The notes under the pieces are model-generated. The model was given only the letters and a program-made list of their open reading frames with translations. It was not told the origin of the DNA and searched no databases. 64,000 nt of DNA from Streptomyces fuscichromogenes (GTDB lineage Bacteria > Actinomycetota > Actinomycetes > Streptomycetales > Streptomycetaceae), in contig NZ_BMML01000004.1 in assembly GCF_014645815.1 (NCBI RefSeq), positions 62,001-126,000 on the forward strand, written 5' to 3'. Made by a program: the position numbers and the translations under genes. Positions within the stretch are counted from its first letter, which is position 1; each line of letters opens with the position of its first letter. Below, in pieces: positions 39,434 to 48,431 of the stretch.

Positions 39434-41338
39434 TCAGTGGGGGGCGTCGGCGGTGGCGGGTTCGTCGGGGGAGCGGTGGTCCGACCAGGCCTGCCACAGG
39501 GCGGCGTACCGGCCCCGGGCGGCGAGGAGTTGGCCGTGGGTGCCCTCCTCCACCACTCGGCCGTCGCTCAGCACGACCACCCGGTCGGCCGTGGCGGCCT
39601 GGCTGAGCCGGTGTGCCACGACCAGCGCGGTACGGCCCCGCAGCGCCTGCTCGGCGGCCTCGTCGAGCAGCCGGGCGCCGGAGCTGCCCGCCTCGGCGGT
39701 CGCCTCGTCGAGCACGACCACCGGCGGGTCGGCCAGCAGCAGCCGGGCCAGCGCGAGTTGCTGGGCCTGGTCGGCGGTGAGCCGGTGCCCGCCGTCGCCG
39801 ACGACCGTGGCCAGGGCCTCCGGCAGGGCCTCGGCCCAGCCGAGGGCGCCCACGGTGGCCAGCGCGTCCCGCAACTCCTCGTCACCGGCGTCCGGGCGGG
39901 CGAGGCGCAGGTCGTCGGCGAGCGGGCCGGCGAAGACGTGCACCTCCTGGGTGACCAGCCCCACCAGGCGGCCGGAGCCGTCCGGTTCGGCGCCGCCGAC
40001 GTCGACCCGCCCGGCCTCCGGACGGTGCAGTCCCGCCACCAGCCGGGCCAGGGTCGTCTTGCCCGCCCCCGTGGTGCCGACCAGCGCGACCCGCTCCTTG
40101 GGCCGTACCTCCAGGTCGACGCCGTGCAGCACCGGACGGCCGGGCACGTAGGCGTGCCAGACCCCGCTGAGCGTCACGGCCGGATCCGCCGTCGCACCGG
40201 TGCCGCGGCCCTTGGCGTGTTCGTCGGCCGCGGCCGACGGCTCGTCGACGACTCCGACCAGCCGGGCCAGTCCCGCCGTCGCCGACTGGGCGTCGTCCAG
40301 GAGCACCAGCGCGGTGTTGACCGGGCCGAAGAGGCTGTGGAAGTAGAGGGCGGCGGCCGTCGCCGTACCGACCGAGGCGGCGCCGGAGCGCACCAGCAGG
40401 AACCCGGTGAGCAGGACGGCGGCGAGGCCCACGTACTCGGCGATGTGCAGCCTGCTGTAGAAGCGCAGCACCAGCCGCACCCCGCGCATGGTCAGCTCCA
40501 CCGCCGCCCGCGAACGCTCGGTGACCCGGTGGGTGTGGTCGTCCTGGAGCCGGTACGCCCGTACCGTCCGGGCCCCGCCGATGGTGTCCAGCAACTGCTG
40601 CTGCTGGGCCCCGGTGGCGATCCGCTCCCTGGCGTACAGGGGCACGGCGTTGCGCACGTACCAGCGGGCGGTGTGTGCCTGAACGGGCACCGCGAGCAGC
40701 GCGGCCAGCAGGAACCGCCAGTCCAGCAGGGCGAGGGCGGCCAGGGTGAGCACGATCGACAGCCCGGAGCGGGCGAGTTCGGGCAGGGCGGTGCGGACCG
40801 CGTCGGCGACCCGGGAGACGTCCCGGGTGACCCGGGCGCTGAGGTCGCCCGAGCCCGCCCGCTCCAGCCGCTCCAGGGGCAGCGACAGGGCGCGTTCCAC
40901 GAACTGTTCGCGCAGCCGGGCGAGCGCGGTCTCGCCCAGCCGGGACACCAGGGACATGCCCAGCGCGGTGGTGACGCCCTGCACCACGGCGACCCCGGCG
41001 AGCGCGAGGACGGGCCAGGTGAGTGCGTCGGGGGAGCGGTGCTCGGTGACCACGTCCACGATGTGCCCGAGCAGCGGCTGGGTGAGCAGCCCGACGGCCG
41101 TGGCGACCATCATCGTGCCGAAGCCGGCGGCCGCCAGCTTCCGGTCGGGGCGCAGGAGTTCGCGAACGGCAGCCCGGGTCCGGGCGGCTGTGGCGGTGGG
41201 CAACAGCCCGCTCTCGGCACCACCGGGTCCTGCGGTGCTACCCGGCTCTGCGGCGGTACCCGGCTCTGTGGGGCCGCCCGGCCCGGTCGGGCTACCCGGC
41301 CCTGCGGTGCCGCCCGGTTCTTTGGTGACGTCCGTCAT
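39434..41338 (-). CDS. ABC exporter half-transporter (TMD-NBD), catalytic subunit
   Basis: A 634-residue type IV exporter half. The N-terminal 45 residues are Pro/Gly/Thr-rich repeats (PGSTAGPGG), then six membrane segments and an ATPase domain. Walker A GTTGAGKTT and Walker B VVVLDEAT with catalytic Glu are normal, and the switch His is in VVAHRLSQ. The signature motif is changed: LTADQAQQ in place of LSGGQ. The start overlaps the stop of the upstream half-transporter by four bases. As the partner has the reverse defects, the two very likely form an obligate heterodimer that exports the siderophore, or possibly imports the ferric form as IrtAB does. Confidence 0.9.
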   Translation of the reverse strand: MTDVTKEPGGTAGPGSPTGPGGPTEPGTAAEPGSTAGPGGAESGLLPTATAARTRAAVRELLRPDRKLAAAGFGTMMVATAVGLLTQPLLGHIVDVVTEHRSPDALTWPVLALAGVAVVQGVTTALGMSLVSRLGETALARLREQFVERALSLPLERLERAGSGDLSARVTRDVSRVADAVRTALPELARSGLSIVLTLAALALLDWRFLLAALLAVPVQAHTARWYVRNAVPLYARERIATGAQQQQLLDTIGGARTVRAYRLQDDHTHRVTERSRAAVELTMRGVRLVLRFYSRLHIAEYVGLAAVLLTGFLLVRSGAASVGTATAAALYFHSLFGPVNTALVLLDDAQSATAGLARLVGVVDEPSAAADEHAKGRGTGATADPAVTLSGVWHAYVPGRPVLHGVDLEVRPKERVALVGTTGAGKTTLARLVAGLHRPEAGRVDVGGAEPDGSGRLVGLVTQEVHVFAGPLADDLRLARPDAGDEELRDALATVGALGWAEALPEALATVVGDGGHRLTADQAQQLALARLLLADPPVVVLDEATAEAGSSGARLLDEAAEQALRGRTALVVAHRLSQAATADRVVVLSDGRVVEEGTHGQLLAARGRYAALWQAWSDHRSPDEPATADAPH

Positions 41339-43032
41339 GCCAGCACCGCCGTCCGGTAGGTCTCATGGGTCCTGGCGAGTTCCGCGTGGGTGCCCTCGGC
41401 GCCGACCCGGCCGCCGTCCAGCAGCACCACCCGGTCGGTGACGGCGAGCAGCGCCGGGCTGTTGGTCACCACGACCGTCGTACGGCCCTGCCGGAACTCC
41501 CTGAGTCCCTCGGCGATCCGGGCCTCGGTGACCGCGTCCACGGCGGTCGTCGGGTCGTGCACGACCAGGACCGGGGGTCCGGCCCGCAGGGCCCGCGCCA
41601 GCAGGACCCGCTGCCGCTGCCCGCCGGACAGCGAGCGCCCGCCCTCGCCCAGCCCGGTGGCCGCGCCGTGCGGCAGCGAGCGGACCACCTCGTCGGCGTC
41701 GGCGGCGGCCAGGGCGCGTGCGGTCAGTGCGTCGTCGGCGGTGTCCGCGGGGACCACGTTCTCGGCGAGGGTGCCCTCGAACAGCGCTGCGTCGTGCGCG
41801 GCGACCAGCACCGCGGCCCGCAGCCGTGCCGGGTCCAGCCGGGTCAGCGGCACACCGTCCAGTTCGACCGAGCCCGACTCCGGGTCGCTCTCCCGGCCCA
41901 GACAGCTCAACAGGGCCTCGGCGCAGGCCGGATCCGTCACCGCGATGCCGGTCAGCAGGCCGGCGGGCACGTCCAGGTCGACGCCGTCCAGGCCGCCGAG
42001 CCGTACCCCGCGCAGCCGCAACTCGCCGCGCACCGCGTCCGGAACCGGCTCGTCCCCGCCGGTGACGGCGGGCCCCGCGGAGAGCACCTCGGCGATCCGG
42101 TTCGCGGAGGCGCGGCCCTGTGCCAGTTCGGCGTTGACCCAGGCGAACGTCTCCAACGGCCCCAGCAGGAACAGCGCGAGGCCCACCGCGGAGACCAACT
42201 GCCCGAGCGTGAGCGAGCCGTCGAGCGCCAGCCGGCCGCCCACCCAGGCGATCAGCGCGATGAACCCGCCGGTGAGGGCCAGCACGAGTCCGGTCTGCCA
42301 CGACTCGGCCCGCGCCGCGCGCAGGGTGGCCGCGAGGGAGACCTGGCTGGTACGGCGGTAACGCTCGACCGCGGCCCGCTGCGCGCCGAGCCCCTTCAAC
42401 ACCCGCAGCCCGGCGACCAGATCGGCCGCGACCCCGGCGGCGCCGGCGGCCCGGTCCTGCTCGGCCTCGCTGCGCCGCTCCAGGGGCTTGCTGAGCAGAT
42501 GGCCGAGCCACAGCAGCACCGGCGTGCCCAGCAGCACGATCAGACCGAGCGGCACGGACGTCAGCAGCAGGGCGACGGCGCTCACGGCGATGCCGACGAC
42601 GGCCGAAATTCCGCTCATCAGCGCCATGTTGACCGCTCCGACGCGCTTGGCGTCCTCGGTGGCGACGTTGGCCAGCTCACCGGAGAGCCGGTCCGTCCCG
42701 GCCCCGCCGCGGGGGGCGAGCACCCGGCGGACGACCGCCAGCCGAAGCTCGTGGGCGGCCTCCTCGGCCCCGCGCTCTCCGGCACGGGCGCCCAGCCGGA
42801 AACTCCACGACAGGCACACGTACAGGGCGGCCAGGACGGCCAGCCACAGTGCCAGGCGTCCGGCGTGCTGCCCGGCCACGGCCTGGTCGACGACGACACC
42901 GATGAGTACGGGGACCAGAGCCTCCCCGAGCTGGTGCACGGAGCCGAGTGCCGCGCTGACGGCCACCCGCCGCCCCTGCCCTCTGACCGAGCTGGCCAGG
43001 ACATCACGCCCCGACAGTTCCCCTGATCCCAC
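41335..43032 (-). CDS. ABC exporter half-transporter (TMD-NBD), degenerate ATP site
   Basis: A 565-residue exporter half with six membrane segments and an NBD. The signature LSGGQRQR is intact, but Walker A is lost: the loop reads GIAVTDPACAEALL without the GK(S/T) element, and Walker B ends VLVVHDPTTAVD with Pro where the catalytic Glu should be. The GTG at 43032 is chosen because GGAGGG lies six bases upstream. It is the first gene of the minus-strand unit controlled by the iron box at 43058-43076. Confidence 0.9.
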   Translation of the reverse strand: MGSGELSGRDVLASSVRGQGRRVAVSAALGSVHQLGEALVPVLIGVVVDQAVAGQHAGRLALWLAVLAALYVCLSWSFRLGARAGERGAEEAAHELRLAVVRRVLAPRGGAGTDRLSGELANVATEDAKRVGAVNMALMSGISAVVGIAVSAVALLLTSVPLGLIVLLGTPVLLWLGHLLSKPLERRSEAEQDRAAGAAGVAADLVAGLRVLKGLGAQRAAVERYRRTSQVSLAATLRAARAESWQTGLVLALTGGFIALIAWVGGRLALDGSLTLGQLVSAVGLALFLLGPLETFAWVNAELAQGRASANRIAEVLSAGPAVTGGDEPVPDAVRGELRLRGVRLGGLDGVDLDVPAGLLTGIAVTDPACAEALLSCLGRESDPESGSVELDGVPLTRLDPARLRAAVLVAAHDAALFEGTLAENVVPADTADDALTARALAAADADEVVRSLPHGAATGLGEGGRSLSGGQRQRVLLARALRAGPPVLVVHDPTTAVDAVTEARIAEGLREFRQGRTTVVVTNSPALLAVTDRVVLLDGGRVGAEGTHAELARTHETYRTAVLA

Positions 43033-43057
43033 CGGCCACCCTCCGGAGACGGTCAAC

Positions 43058-43076
43058 TTAGGCAAGGCTACTCTAA
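43058..43076. promoter_or_regulatory. Iron box upstream of exporter and binding-protein operon
   Basis: TTAGGCAAGGCTACTCTAA keeps perfect outer half-sites (TTAGG and CTAA) and the AGGCT centre; 14 of 19 positions match the consensus. It lies 26 bp above the start of the first exporter gene, and marks the right edge of the iron-regulated locus. Confidence 0.75.
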
Positions 43077-43224
43077 GTAAATGTGGTCGCGTCAATCCCC
43101 GACCCCCCTCCAGCACCGGGCTCCCGCAAGGCCGGAGGGCCCGCTGCCCCGGCTCCGGGAGGCGCCCGACCGGCAGCGCCGGTGGCCGAGACGGGCTCCG
43201 TTCCCGACCGCCTACCCTTGACCC

Positions 43225-44751
43225 ATGACCAGCAGCAGTGACCGGAGCCTCGCGGTGGACGTTCAGGAACCCAAGACCTACGAAGTGCGCACCTACGGGT
43301 GCCAGATGAACGTTCACGACTCCGAGCGATTGTCCGGGCTGCTGGAGGAGGCCGGGTACGTGCGCGCCCCCGAGGGATCCGACGGCGATGCCGACGTCGT
43401 GGTCTTCAACACGTGCGCGGTCCGGGAGAACGCCGACAACCGGCTGTACGGCAACCTCGGCCGGCTCGCGCCGAGGAAGGCGGAGCGGCCCGGGATGCAG
43501 ATCGCGGTCGGCGGCTGCCTGGCGCAGAAGGACCGCGACACCATCGTCCGGAAGGCCCCCTGGGTCGACGTCGTCTTCGGCACGCACAACATCGGCAAGC
43601 TGCCGGTCCTGCTGGAGCGCGCCCGGGTCCAGGAAGAGGCCCAGGTCGAGATCGCCGAGTCGCTGGAGGCGTTCCCCTCCACCCTGCCGACCCGGCGCGA
43701 GAGCGCCTACGCCGCCTGGGTCTCCATCTCCGTCGGCTGCAACAACACCTGCACCTTCTGCATCGTCCCGGCCCTGCGCGGCAAGGAGAAGGACCGCCGC
43801 ACCGGTGACATCCTCGCCGAGATCGAGGCCCTGGTCGCCGAGGGCGTCTCCGAGATCACGCTGCTCGGCCAGAACGTCAACGCGTACGGCTCCGACATCG
43901 GCGACCGCGAGGCCTTCGGCAAGCTGCTGCGGGCCTGCGGGACCATCGAGGGACTGGAGCGGGTGCGGTTCACCTCCCCGCACCCCCGGGACTTCACGGA
44001 CGACGTGATCGCGGCCATGGCGGAGACGCCGAACGTGATGCCGCAGCTGCACATGCCGATGCAGTCCGGTTCGGACACGGTCCTGAAGGCCATGCGCCGG
44101 TCCTACCGGCAGGAGCGCTACCTCGGGATCATCGAGAAGGTGCGGGCCGCCATCCCGCACGCGGCGATCACCACCGACATCATCGTGGGCTTCCCCGGCG
44201 AGACCGAGGAGGACTTCGAGCAGACCCTGCACGCGGTGCGCGAGGCCCGGTTCGCCCAGGCCTTCACCTTCCAGTACTCCAAGCGGCCCGGCACCCCGGC
44301 CGCGACCATGGAGAACCAGATCCCCAAGGAGGTCGTGCAGGCGCGCTACGAGCGTCTCGTCGCCCTCCAGGAGGAGATCTCCTGGGCGGAGAACAAGAAG
44401 CAGGTCGGCCGCACCCTCGACCTGATGGTCGCCGAGGGCGAGGGCCGCAAGGACGGTGCCACCCACCGCCTCTCAGGCCGCGCCCCCGACAACCGGCTCG
44501 TCCACTTCACCAAGCCGGACCAGGAGGTCCGGCCCGGCGACGTCGTCACGGTCGAGATCACCTACGCGGCCCCGCACCACCTCCTCGCCGAGGGCCCCAC
44601 GCTCGCCGTACGGCGCACCCGCGCCGGCGACGCCTGGGAGAAGCGGAACACCGCCGAGGCGGCCAAGCCGGCCGGCGTGCTGCTGGGGCTGCCGAAGATC
44701 GGGGTGCCGGCGCCGCTGCCGGCCGCGACCGGGGGCTGCGCGGCGCACTGA
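43225..44751 (+). CDS. miaB: tRNA-2-methylthio-N6-dimethylallyladenosine synthase MiaB
   Basis: A 508-residue radical-SAM methylthiotransferase that thiolates A37 of tRNAs reading UNN codons. The N-terminal domain binds an auxiliary cluster (TYGCQMN, Cys26, plus NTCAVRENA and GGCLAQKD); the radical-SAM cysteines are Cys172, Cys176 and Cys179 in [12 protein letters not shown]; a TRAM domain follows near residue 385. It acts after MiaA, whose gene lies 2 kb downstream. This is the first core gene to the right of the siderophore locus. Confidence 0.97.
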   Translation: MTSSSDRSLAVDVQEPKTYEVRTYGCQMNVHDSERLSGLLEEAGYVRAPEGSDGDADVVVFNTCAVRENADNRLYGNLGRLAPRKAERPGMQIAVGGCLAQKDRDTIVRKAPWVDVVFGTHNIGKLPVLLERARVQEEAQVEIAESLEAFPSTLPTRRESAYAAWVSISVGCNNTCTFCIVPALRGKEKDRRTGDILAEIEALVAEGVSEITLLGQNVNAYGSDIGDREAFGKLLRACGTIEGLERVRFTSPHPRDFTDDVIAAMAETPNVMPQLHMPMQSGSDTVLKAMRRSYRQERYLGIIEKVRAAIPHAAITTDIIVGFPGETEEDFEQTLHAVREARFAQAFTFQYSKRPGTPAATMENQIPKEVVQARYERLVALQEEISWAENKKQVGRTLDLMVAEGEGRKDGATHRLSGRAPDNRLVHFTKPDQEVRPGDVVTVEITYAAPHHLLAEGPTLAVRRTRAGDAWEKRNTAEAAKPAGVLLGLPKIGVPAPLPAATGGCAAH

Positions 44752-44784
44752 CGGGCTGGCACAAGGCCGGGAAGGGAGCATTGC

Positions 44785-45051
44785 ATGCCGTACAGCGTTG
44801 CGTTCACCGAACAGGCTGCCCGGGTGCGTGACAGTCTGAGCCCGGACGGTCGCGACCTGCTGGAGCGAGGCCTGGCGATCCTGGTGACCGACCCGCGGCA
44901 CAAACTTTCCCACTCTGTCCTTGGCGACGAGTCCACGCGTGAGATCGCTCTGTCGCGCAACCTCTTCATCGAGTATGTGATCAGCGAGGGCAAGCTCGTG
45001 GTCCTGGTGCTCACGGTCATCGACCTGACGGACGTTCTCCTGGAGGAGTGA
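44785..45051 (+). CDS. Conserved small protein, possibly RelE/ParE-like fold
   Basis: An 88-residue protein with an AAGGGAG ribosome site. The pattern (YSVAFTEQAARVRDSL ... ILVTDPRHKL ... REIALSRNLFIEYVIS-EGKLVVLVLTVID) recalls the RelE/ParE toxin fold: an N-terminal helix pair and a beta-sheet carrying an Arg/Tyr. No antitoxin gene is adjacent, and the protein keeps company with miaB, so a toxin role is not supported. Function unknown. Confidence 0.8.
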   Translation: MPYSVAFTEQAARVRDSLSPDGRDLLERGLAILVTDPRHKLSHSVLGDESTREIALSRNLFIEYVISEGKLVVLVLTVIDLTDVLLEE

Positions 45052-45076
45052 CGCCCGGCGCACTACCCTGCGGATC

Positions 45077-45796
45077 ATGCTCGTAGCCGCCGCAGTCTGT
45101 CCCTGCCCGCCGCTCCTCGTCCCCGAGGTCGCCGCGGGCGCGGCCCCCGAACTGGACGCCGCACGGTCCGCCTGCGCCGACGCGCTCGGGGTGCTCGCCG
45201 CGGCCCGCCCCGACCTCCTGGTGGTGACGGGGCCCGCCGAACAGTCCGGGCGGGGCGTCTTCCCGCAGGGCAGCCGGGGCACGTTCCGGGGTTTCGGCGC
45301 GGAGGTCGAGGTACGGCTGGGCGGTGGCGCGGCCGGTGCGCGCGCCGGTGAGCGGGAACTGCCGCCCTCGCTGGCGGTCGGCGCCTGGCTGCTGGAGCGC
45401 ACCGGCTGGTCCGACGCCCCCATCGAGGGGCTCGGCGTCGGCGAGCCCCTGGAGACCGAGCGGTGCGTGCGGACCGGCCGGGAGCTCGCCGGCCGGGCCG
45501 CGCGGGTCGCGATGCTGGTCATGGGCGACGCCAGCGCCTGCCGCACCCTCAAGGCGCCCGGCTACCTCGACGAACGGGCGGCCCCCTTCGACGCCGAGGC
45601 CGCCCGGGCGCTCGGCGCGGCCGACATCGACGCGATCAAGGCCCTCGACGCCGGTCTGGCACACCAGCTCAAGGCCGCGGGCCGGGCCCCCTGGCAGGTC
45701 CTCGCCGGCGCGGCCGAGGACGCGGACCTCGCCGGCGCCCTCCTCTACGACGACGCACCGTACGGCGTCTGCTACCTGGTGGCGGCCTGGTCCTGA
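45077..45796 (+). CDS. Class III extradiol dioxygenase-like protein (MEMO/LigB fold)
   Basis: A 239-residue protein beginning MLVAAAVCPCPPLLVPEVAA, typical of the actinobacterial proteins annotated as class III extradiol dioxygenase subunit B-like. The His residues that bind iron in true LigB enzymes are not evident in the first strand (CPCPPLLVP), and GDASACRTLKAPGYLDERAAPFD is the most conserved-looking part. Catalysis is therefore doubtful. It sits between miaB and miaA as in other Streptomyces. Confidence 0.8.
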   Translation: MLVAAAVCPCPPLLVPEVAAGAAPELDAARSACADALGVLAAARPDLLVVTGPAEQSGRGVFPQGSRGTFRGFGAEVEVRLGGGAAGARAGERELPPSLAVGAWLLERTGWSDAPIEGLGVGEPLETERCVRTGRELAGRAARVAMLVMGDASACRTLKAPGYLDERAAPFDAEAARALGAADIDAIKALDAGLAHQLKAAGRAPWQVLAGAAEDADLAGALLYDDAPYGVCYLVAAWS

Positions 45797-45803
45797 GCGG
45801 CTG

Positions 45804-45915
45804 CCGAAACGGCGGTCCCGAAACGGCGGTCCCGAAACGGCGGTCCCGAAACGGCGGTCCCGAAACGGCGGTCCCGAAACGGCGGTCCCGAAACGGCGGT
45901 CCCGAAACGGCGGAC
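45804..45915. repeat. Eight-copy 14-bp tandem repeat
   Basis: Eight head-to-tail copies of CCGAAACGGCGGTC (the last ends AC), starting eight bases after the stop of the extradiol-like gene and running into the terminator hairpin. Copies are identical apart from the last, which points to recent slippage. There are no unique spacers. Confidence 0.95.
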
Positions 45916-45948
45916 GGCCGGGAGTCGGGTGACTCTCGGCCGTCCGCC
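45909..45948. terminator. Long hairpin terminator
   Basis: Arms 45909-45926 and 45931-45948 (GGCGGACGGCCG...) pair over 18 bp with one G-T wobble and a 4-base loop. It lies between the convergent extradiol-like and MT0933-like genes; its left arm shares bases with the last 14-bp repeat unit. Confidence 0.82.
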
Positions 45949-45988
45949 GATCTGCTCGTACGCCGAGCTGCTCCGGGACCCGCCCGGC

Positions 45989-46285
45989 TCAGGAAGCCGG
46001 CGGCGACCCGTCGGAGCGGGGCGGAGCGGTGGGGTCGGGCGTCGTAGCGCCCGTACCGCCCATGTCGTCCGGGTGCACGAACCGGTCCATCGCGCCCTTG
46101 GCCCTGCCGGTACCCGTCTGGATCTTGTCGCTGTACTTGCCCTTTGTCTTCTCGTCGACGACCCGCGCGGCCTTGTCGATGCCGTGCTGGAGCTTGTCGA
46201 CCTTGTCCTCGTGCTGCTGCGCGAAGTGAGAGGCCTTGTCCTTGGCCGGGGCGAGCTTGGCCTTCAAATTGTCCAAAAGACCCAT
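45989..46285 (-). CDS. MT0933-like antitoxin family protein
   Basis: A 98-residue, highly charged helical protein (MGLLDNLKAKLAPAKDKASH ... HEDKVDKLQHGIDKAARVVDEKTKGKYSDKI ... GRAKGAMDRF) matching the MT0933/Rv0909 antitoxin family by eye, with a Pro-rich disordered tail. A ribosome site AAGG precedes the ATG. No obvious toxin is adjacent, and in Streptomyces such proteins are often solitary; a true toxin-antitoxin role is uncertain. Confidence 0.75.
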   Translation of the reverse strand: MGLLDNLKAKLAPAKDKASHFAQQHEDKVDKLQHGIDKAARVVDEKTKGKYSDKIQTGTGRAKGAMDRFVHPDDMGGTGATTPDPTAPPRSDGSPPAS

Positions 46286-46329
46286 GGTTACCTTCCCTGT
46301 GGCTTCCCTCTGGCTTCCCTCGCGGGCCG

Positions 46330-46677
46330 TTATGTGCGGGCGCTCTCGCCGGCCTCGTTGTCGGCGGCCTCCCTGGCGGACTGCTGCCGGGGGATCTCGG
46401 TGCTCTCGGCGGTGACCGCGGCGCGCTCCGTCTCCGTCCGCGCGTCCGCACTCCGGCCGTCGTCGTCGCCCGAGCCCTGCGTCGCCGCCTCGACTGCCTC
46501 CTCCGCTGTCTCCTCCGCCGCGTCCGCCACCACGTCCTCCGCCGCGGTCTCCGTAGTGTTCTCCGGTCCGGCCCCGTCCGGCTCGGAGCCGGACGACTCG
46601 GCATCGGCCGGCACGGTGGCGTCCGGCTCTTCCGACGTCTTCGGCTTCTTCCCAATGAACCGTGCAAAAACGCCCAT
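46330..46677 (-). CDS. Acidic low-complexity protein
   Basis: A 115-residue protein starting MGVFARFIGKKPKTSEE (GGAG ribosome site), followed by about 90 residues dominated by Glu, Ala, Asp and Thr, predicted to be disordered. A short amphipathic N-terminus might touch membranes. It shares strand and codon style with the downstream MT0933-like gene, 44 bases away. No known family recognised. Confidence 0.6.
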   Translation of the reverse strand: MGVFARFIGKKPKTSEEPDATVPADAESSGSEPDGAGPENTTETAAEDVVADAAEETAEEAVEAATQGSGDDDGRSADARTETERAAVTAESTEIPRQQSAREAADNEAGESART

Positions 46678-46859
46678 ATCAACTCCATACGTTACTCGTG
46701 CGAGCGAAATCCCGCGTGACCCCGGTGCGCCCGATTGCGTCGGACCGGTCTCCGCCTCTCGCCGACGGCGGCGGGAACCTCGCAACGGCAACGAAACCGG
46801 ACACGCTCCGTCACGTAACTCGTTCGAGACCCGCCTCCGAGGTTTGCGAGACTGGTGCG

Positions 46860-47798
46860 GTGAGCAGCGCACCCTCCGCCCCCCGTGTCATCGCCGTCGT
46901 CGGCCCCACCGCGGCCGGCAAGTCCGACCTCGGCGTCTTCCTGGCCCAACGGCTCGGCGGGGAGGTCGTCAACGCCGACTCCATGCAGCTGTACCGGGGG
47001 ATGGACATCGGCACCGCCAAGCTGACGCCCGAGGAACGCGCCGGCGTCCCGCACCACCTGCTCGACATCTGGGACGTGACCGTCACCGCCTCCGTCGCCG
47101 AGTACCAGCGGCTCGCCCGCGCCCGCATCGACGCCCTGCTCGCCGAGGGCCGCTGGCCGATCCTGGTCGGGGGCAGCGGGCTGTACGTCCGCGGCGCCGT
47201 CGACAACCTGGAGTTCCCCGGCACCGACCCCGAGGTCCGGGCCCGCCTGGAGGACGAGCTCGCGCTGCGCGGCTCCGGCGCCCTGCACGCCCGGCTGTCC
47301 GCCGCCGACCCCGAGGCGGGCCGCGCGATCCTGCCCAGCAACGGCCGCCGTATCGTCCGCGCGCTGGAGGTGATCGAGATCACTGGGCGCCCCTTCACCG
47401 CCAACCTGCCCGGCCACGACTCGGTCTACGACACCGTCCAGATCGGTGTCGACGTGGCCCGCCCCGAGCTCGACGAGCGCATCGCGCTGCGCGTCGACCG
47501 GATGTGGGAGGCCGGCCTCGTGGACGAGGTGCGCGCCCTGGAGGCGCACGGGCTGCGCGAGGGCCGCACGGCCTCGCGCGCGCTCGGCTACCAGCAGGTC
47601 CTGGCGGCGCTCGCGGGCGAGTGCACGGAAGCGGAAGCGCGCACCGAGACCGTCCGCGCCACCAAACGCTTCGCGCGCCGTCAGGATTCGTGGTTCAGGC
47701 GCGACCCCCGGGTGCACTGGTTGAGTGGGGCCGCGGCGGACCGCGAGGAACTTCCGCGGCTGGCCATGGCGTTGGTCGAACGACCGGTCACAGCCTGA
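46860..47798 (+). CDS. miaA: tRNA dimethylallyltransferase MiaA
   Basis: A 312-residue enzyme that adds the dimethylallyl group to N6 of A37 in tRNA, making the substrate of MiaB. P-loop GPTAAGKSD, the NADSMQLYRGMDIGTAK motif and the tRNA-binding ALGYQQVL and RRQDSWFRRD segments are all present. The GTG at 46860 gives the usual length; upstream in-frame codons lack a ribosome site. Confidence 0.97.
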   Translation: MSSAPSAPRVIAVVGPTAAGKSDLGVFLAQRLGGEVVNADSMQLYRGMDIGTAKLTPEERAGVPHHLLDIWDVTVTASVAEYQRLARARIDALLAEGRWPILVGGSGLYVRGAVDNLEFPGTDPEVRARLEDELALRGSGALHARLSAADPEAGRAILPSNGRRIVRALEVIEITGRPFTANLPGHDSVYDTVQIGVDVARPELDERIALRVDRMWEAGLVDEVRALEAHGLREGRTASRALGYQQVLAALAGECTEAEARTETVRATKRFARRQDSWFRRDPRVHWLSGAAADREELPRLAMALVERPVTA

Positions 47799-47905
47799 TC
47801 ACGTCATGGCATCGGGATGCGCCACGGGTCATCGGTGCCTCCGGTGCCGTGCCATCATCGAGCTTCGATCGCAAGTGGAGTCCTAGGTTGGGAGGGCGCG
47901 TGGCG

Positions 47906-48430
47906 ATGGAGGCCGGCCCTCGCGACACCGCACAAGACACCGAGCATGTCGCCGTCGAGGCCCTTGAGGTCATCGAACCCGGCGGGGCCGAGGAGGGCGA
48001 GGGGCGACTCTCGCCGGACGGTCCGGACGACACGGTGGGCGGCGGTGTCACCGCCGACGGCCCCGAGCCGGAGGAGATGTTCGCCGGCGGCCCCGAGGTC
48101 GAGGTCGAGCTCCGCCCGCAGCGCCGCCTGCGCCTGTGGCAGCTGGCCCCCATCGTGGGCCTGGCCGCGGTCGGCTCCCTGATGTTCGCCTTCCCGCTGG
48201 CCTTCGACTTCGGCGACAGCGGCGCGGTGATCGCGATGCTGGGCCTGCTGATCTGCTCCTGCGCGGCCGGCTGGGGAATGATGGCGGCGAGGAAGGTCGG
48301 CTACACCTGGCCCGGCCTCCCGGCGAAGGGCTCGGGCCGCAGGCCCGACTGGCGCGTGGTGATCGGTTACGTGGTCCTGGTGGCGATCGTGGCCGTCCTG
48401 GCGGTGTGGCGGGTAGCAAGGCTCCGCTGA
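47906..48430 (+). CDS. Conserved membrane protein with acidic N-terminus
   Basis: A 174-residue protein: an acidic cytoplasmic-type region of about 75 residues (Glu/Asp/Gly), then three hydrophobic segments (APIVGLAAVGSLMFAFPLAF, AVIAMLGLLICSCAAGWGMM, VVIGYVVLVAIVAVLAVW). ATG 47906 is favoured with GGGAGGG nine bases upstream; a GTG two codons earlier is possible. It is a known constituent of the miaA-dapF neighbourhood in Streptomyces but has no assigned function. Confidence 0.8.
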   Translation: MEAGPRDTAQDTEHVAVEALEVIEPGGAEEGEGRLSPDGPDDTVGGGVTADGPEPEEMFAGGPEVEVELRPQRRLRLWQLAPIVGLAAVGSLMFAFPLAFDFGDSGAVIAMLGLLICSCAAGWGMMAARKVGYTWPGLPAKGSGRRPDWRVVIGYVVLVAIVAVLAVWRVARLR

Positions 48431-48431
48431 A

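Noticed and set aside
38480..41359. Long plus-strand frame opposite the binding protein and exporter genes
   Set aside because: The minus strand has the lipobox, binding-protein motifs and ABC motifs; the plus frame gives only Gly/Arg/Glu-rich sequence.
44785..45051. Toxin-antitoxin module with the RelE-like small protein
   Set aside because: No antitoxin gene overlaps or abuts it; the MT0933-like gene is 0.9 kb away on the other strand. The resemblance to RelE/ParE is weak.
45804..45915. Candidate CRISPR array
   Set aside because: Units are 14 bp and directly adjacent with no unique spacers, and there are no cas genes.
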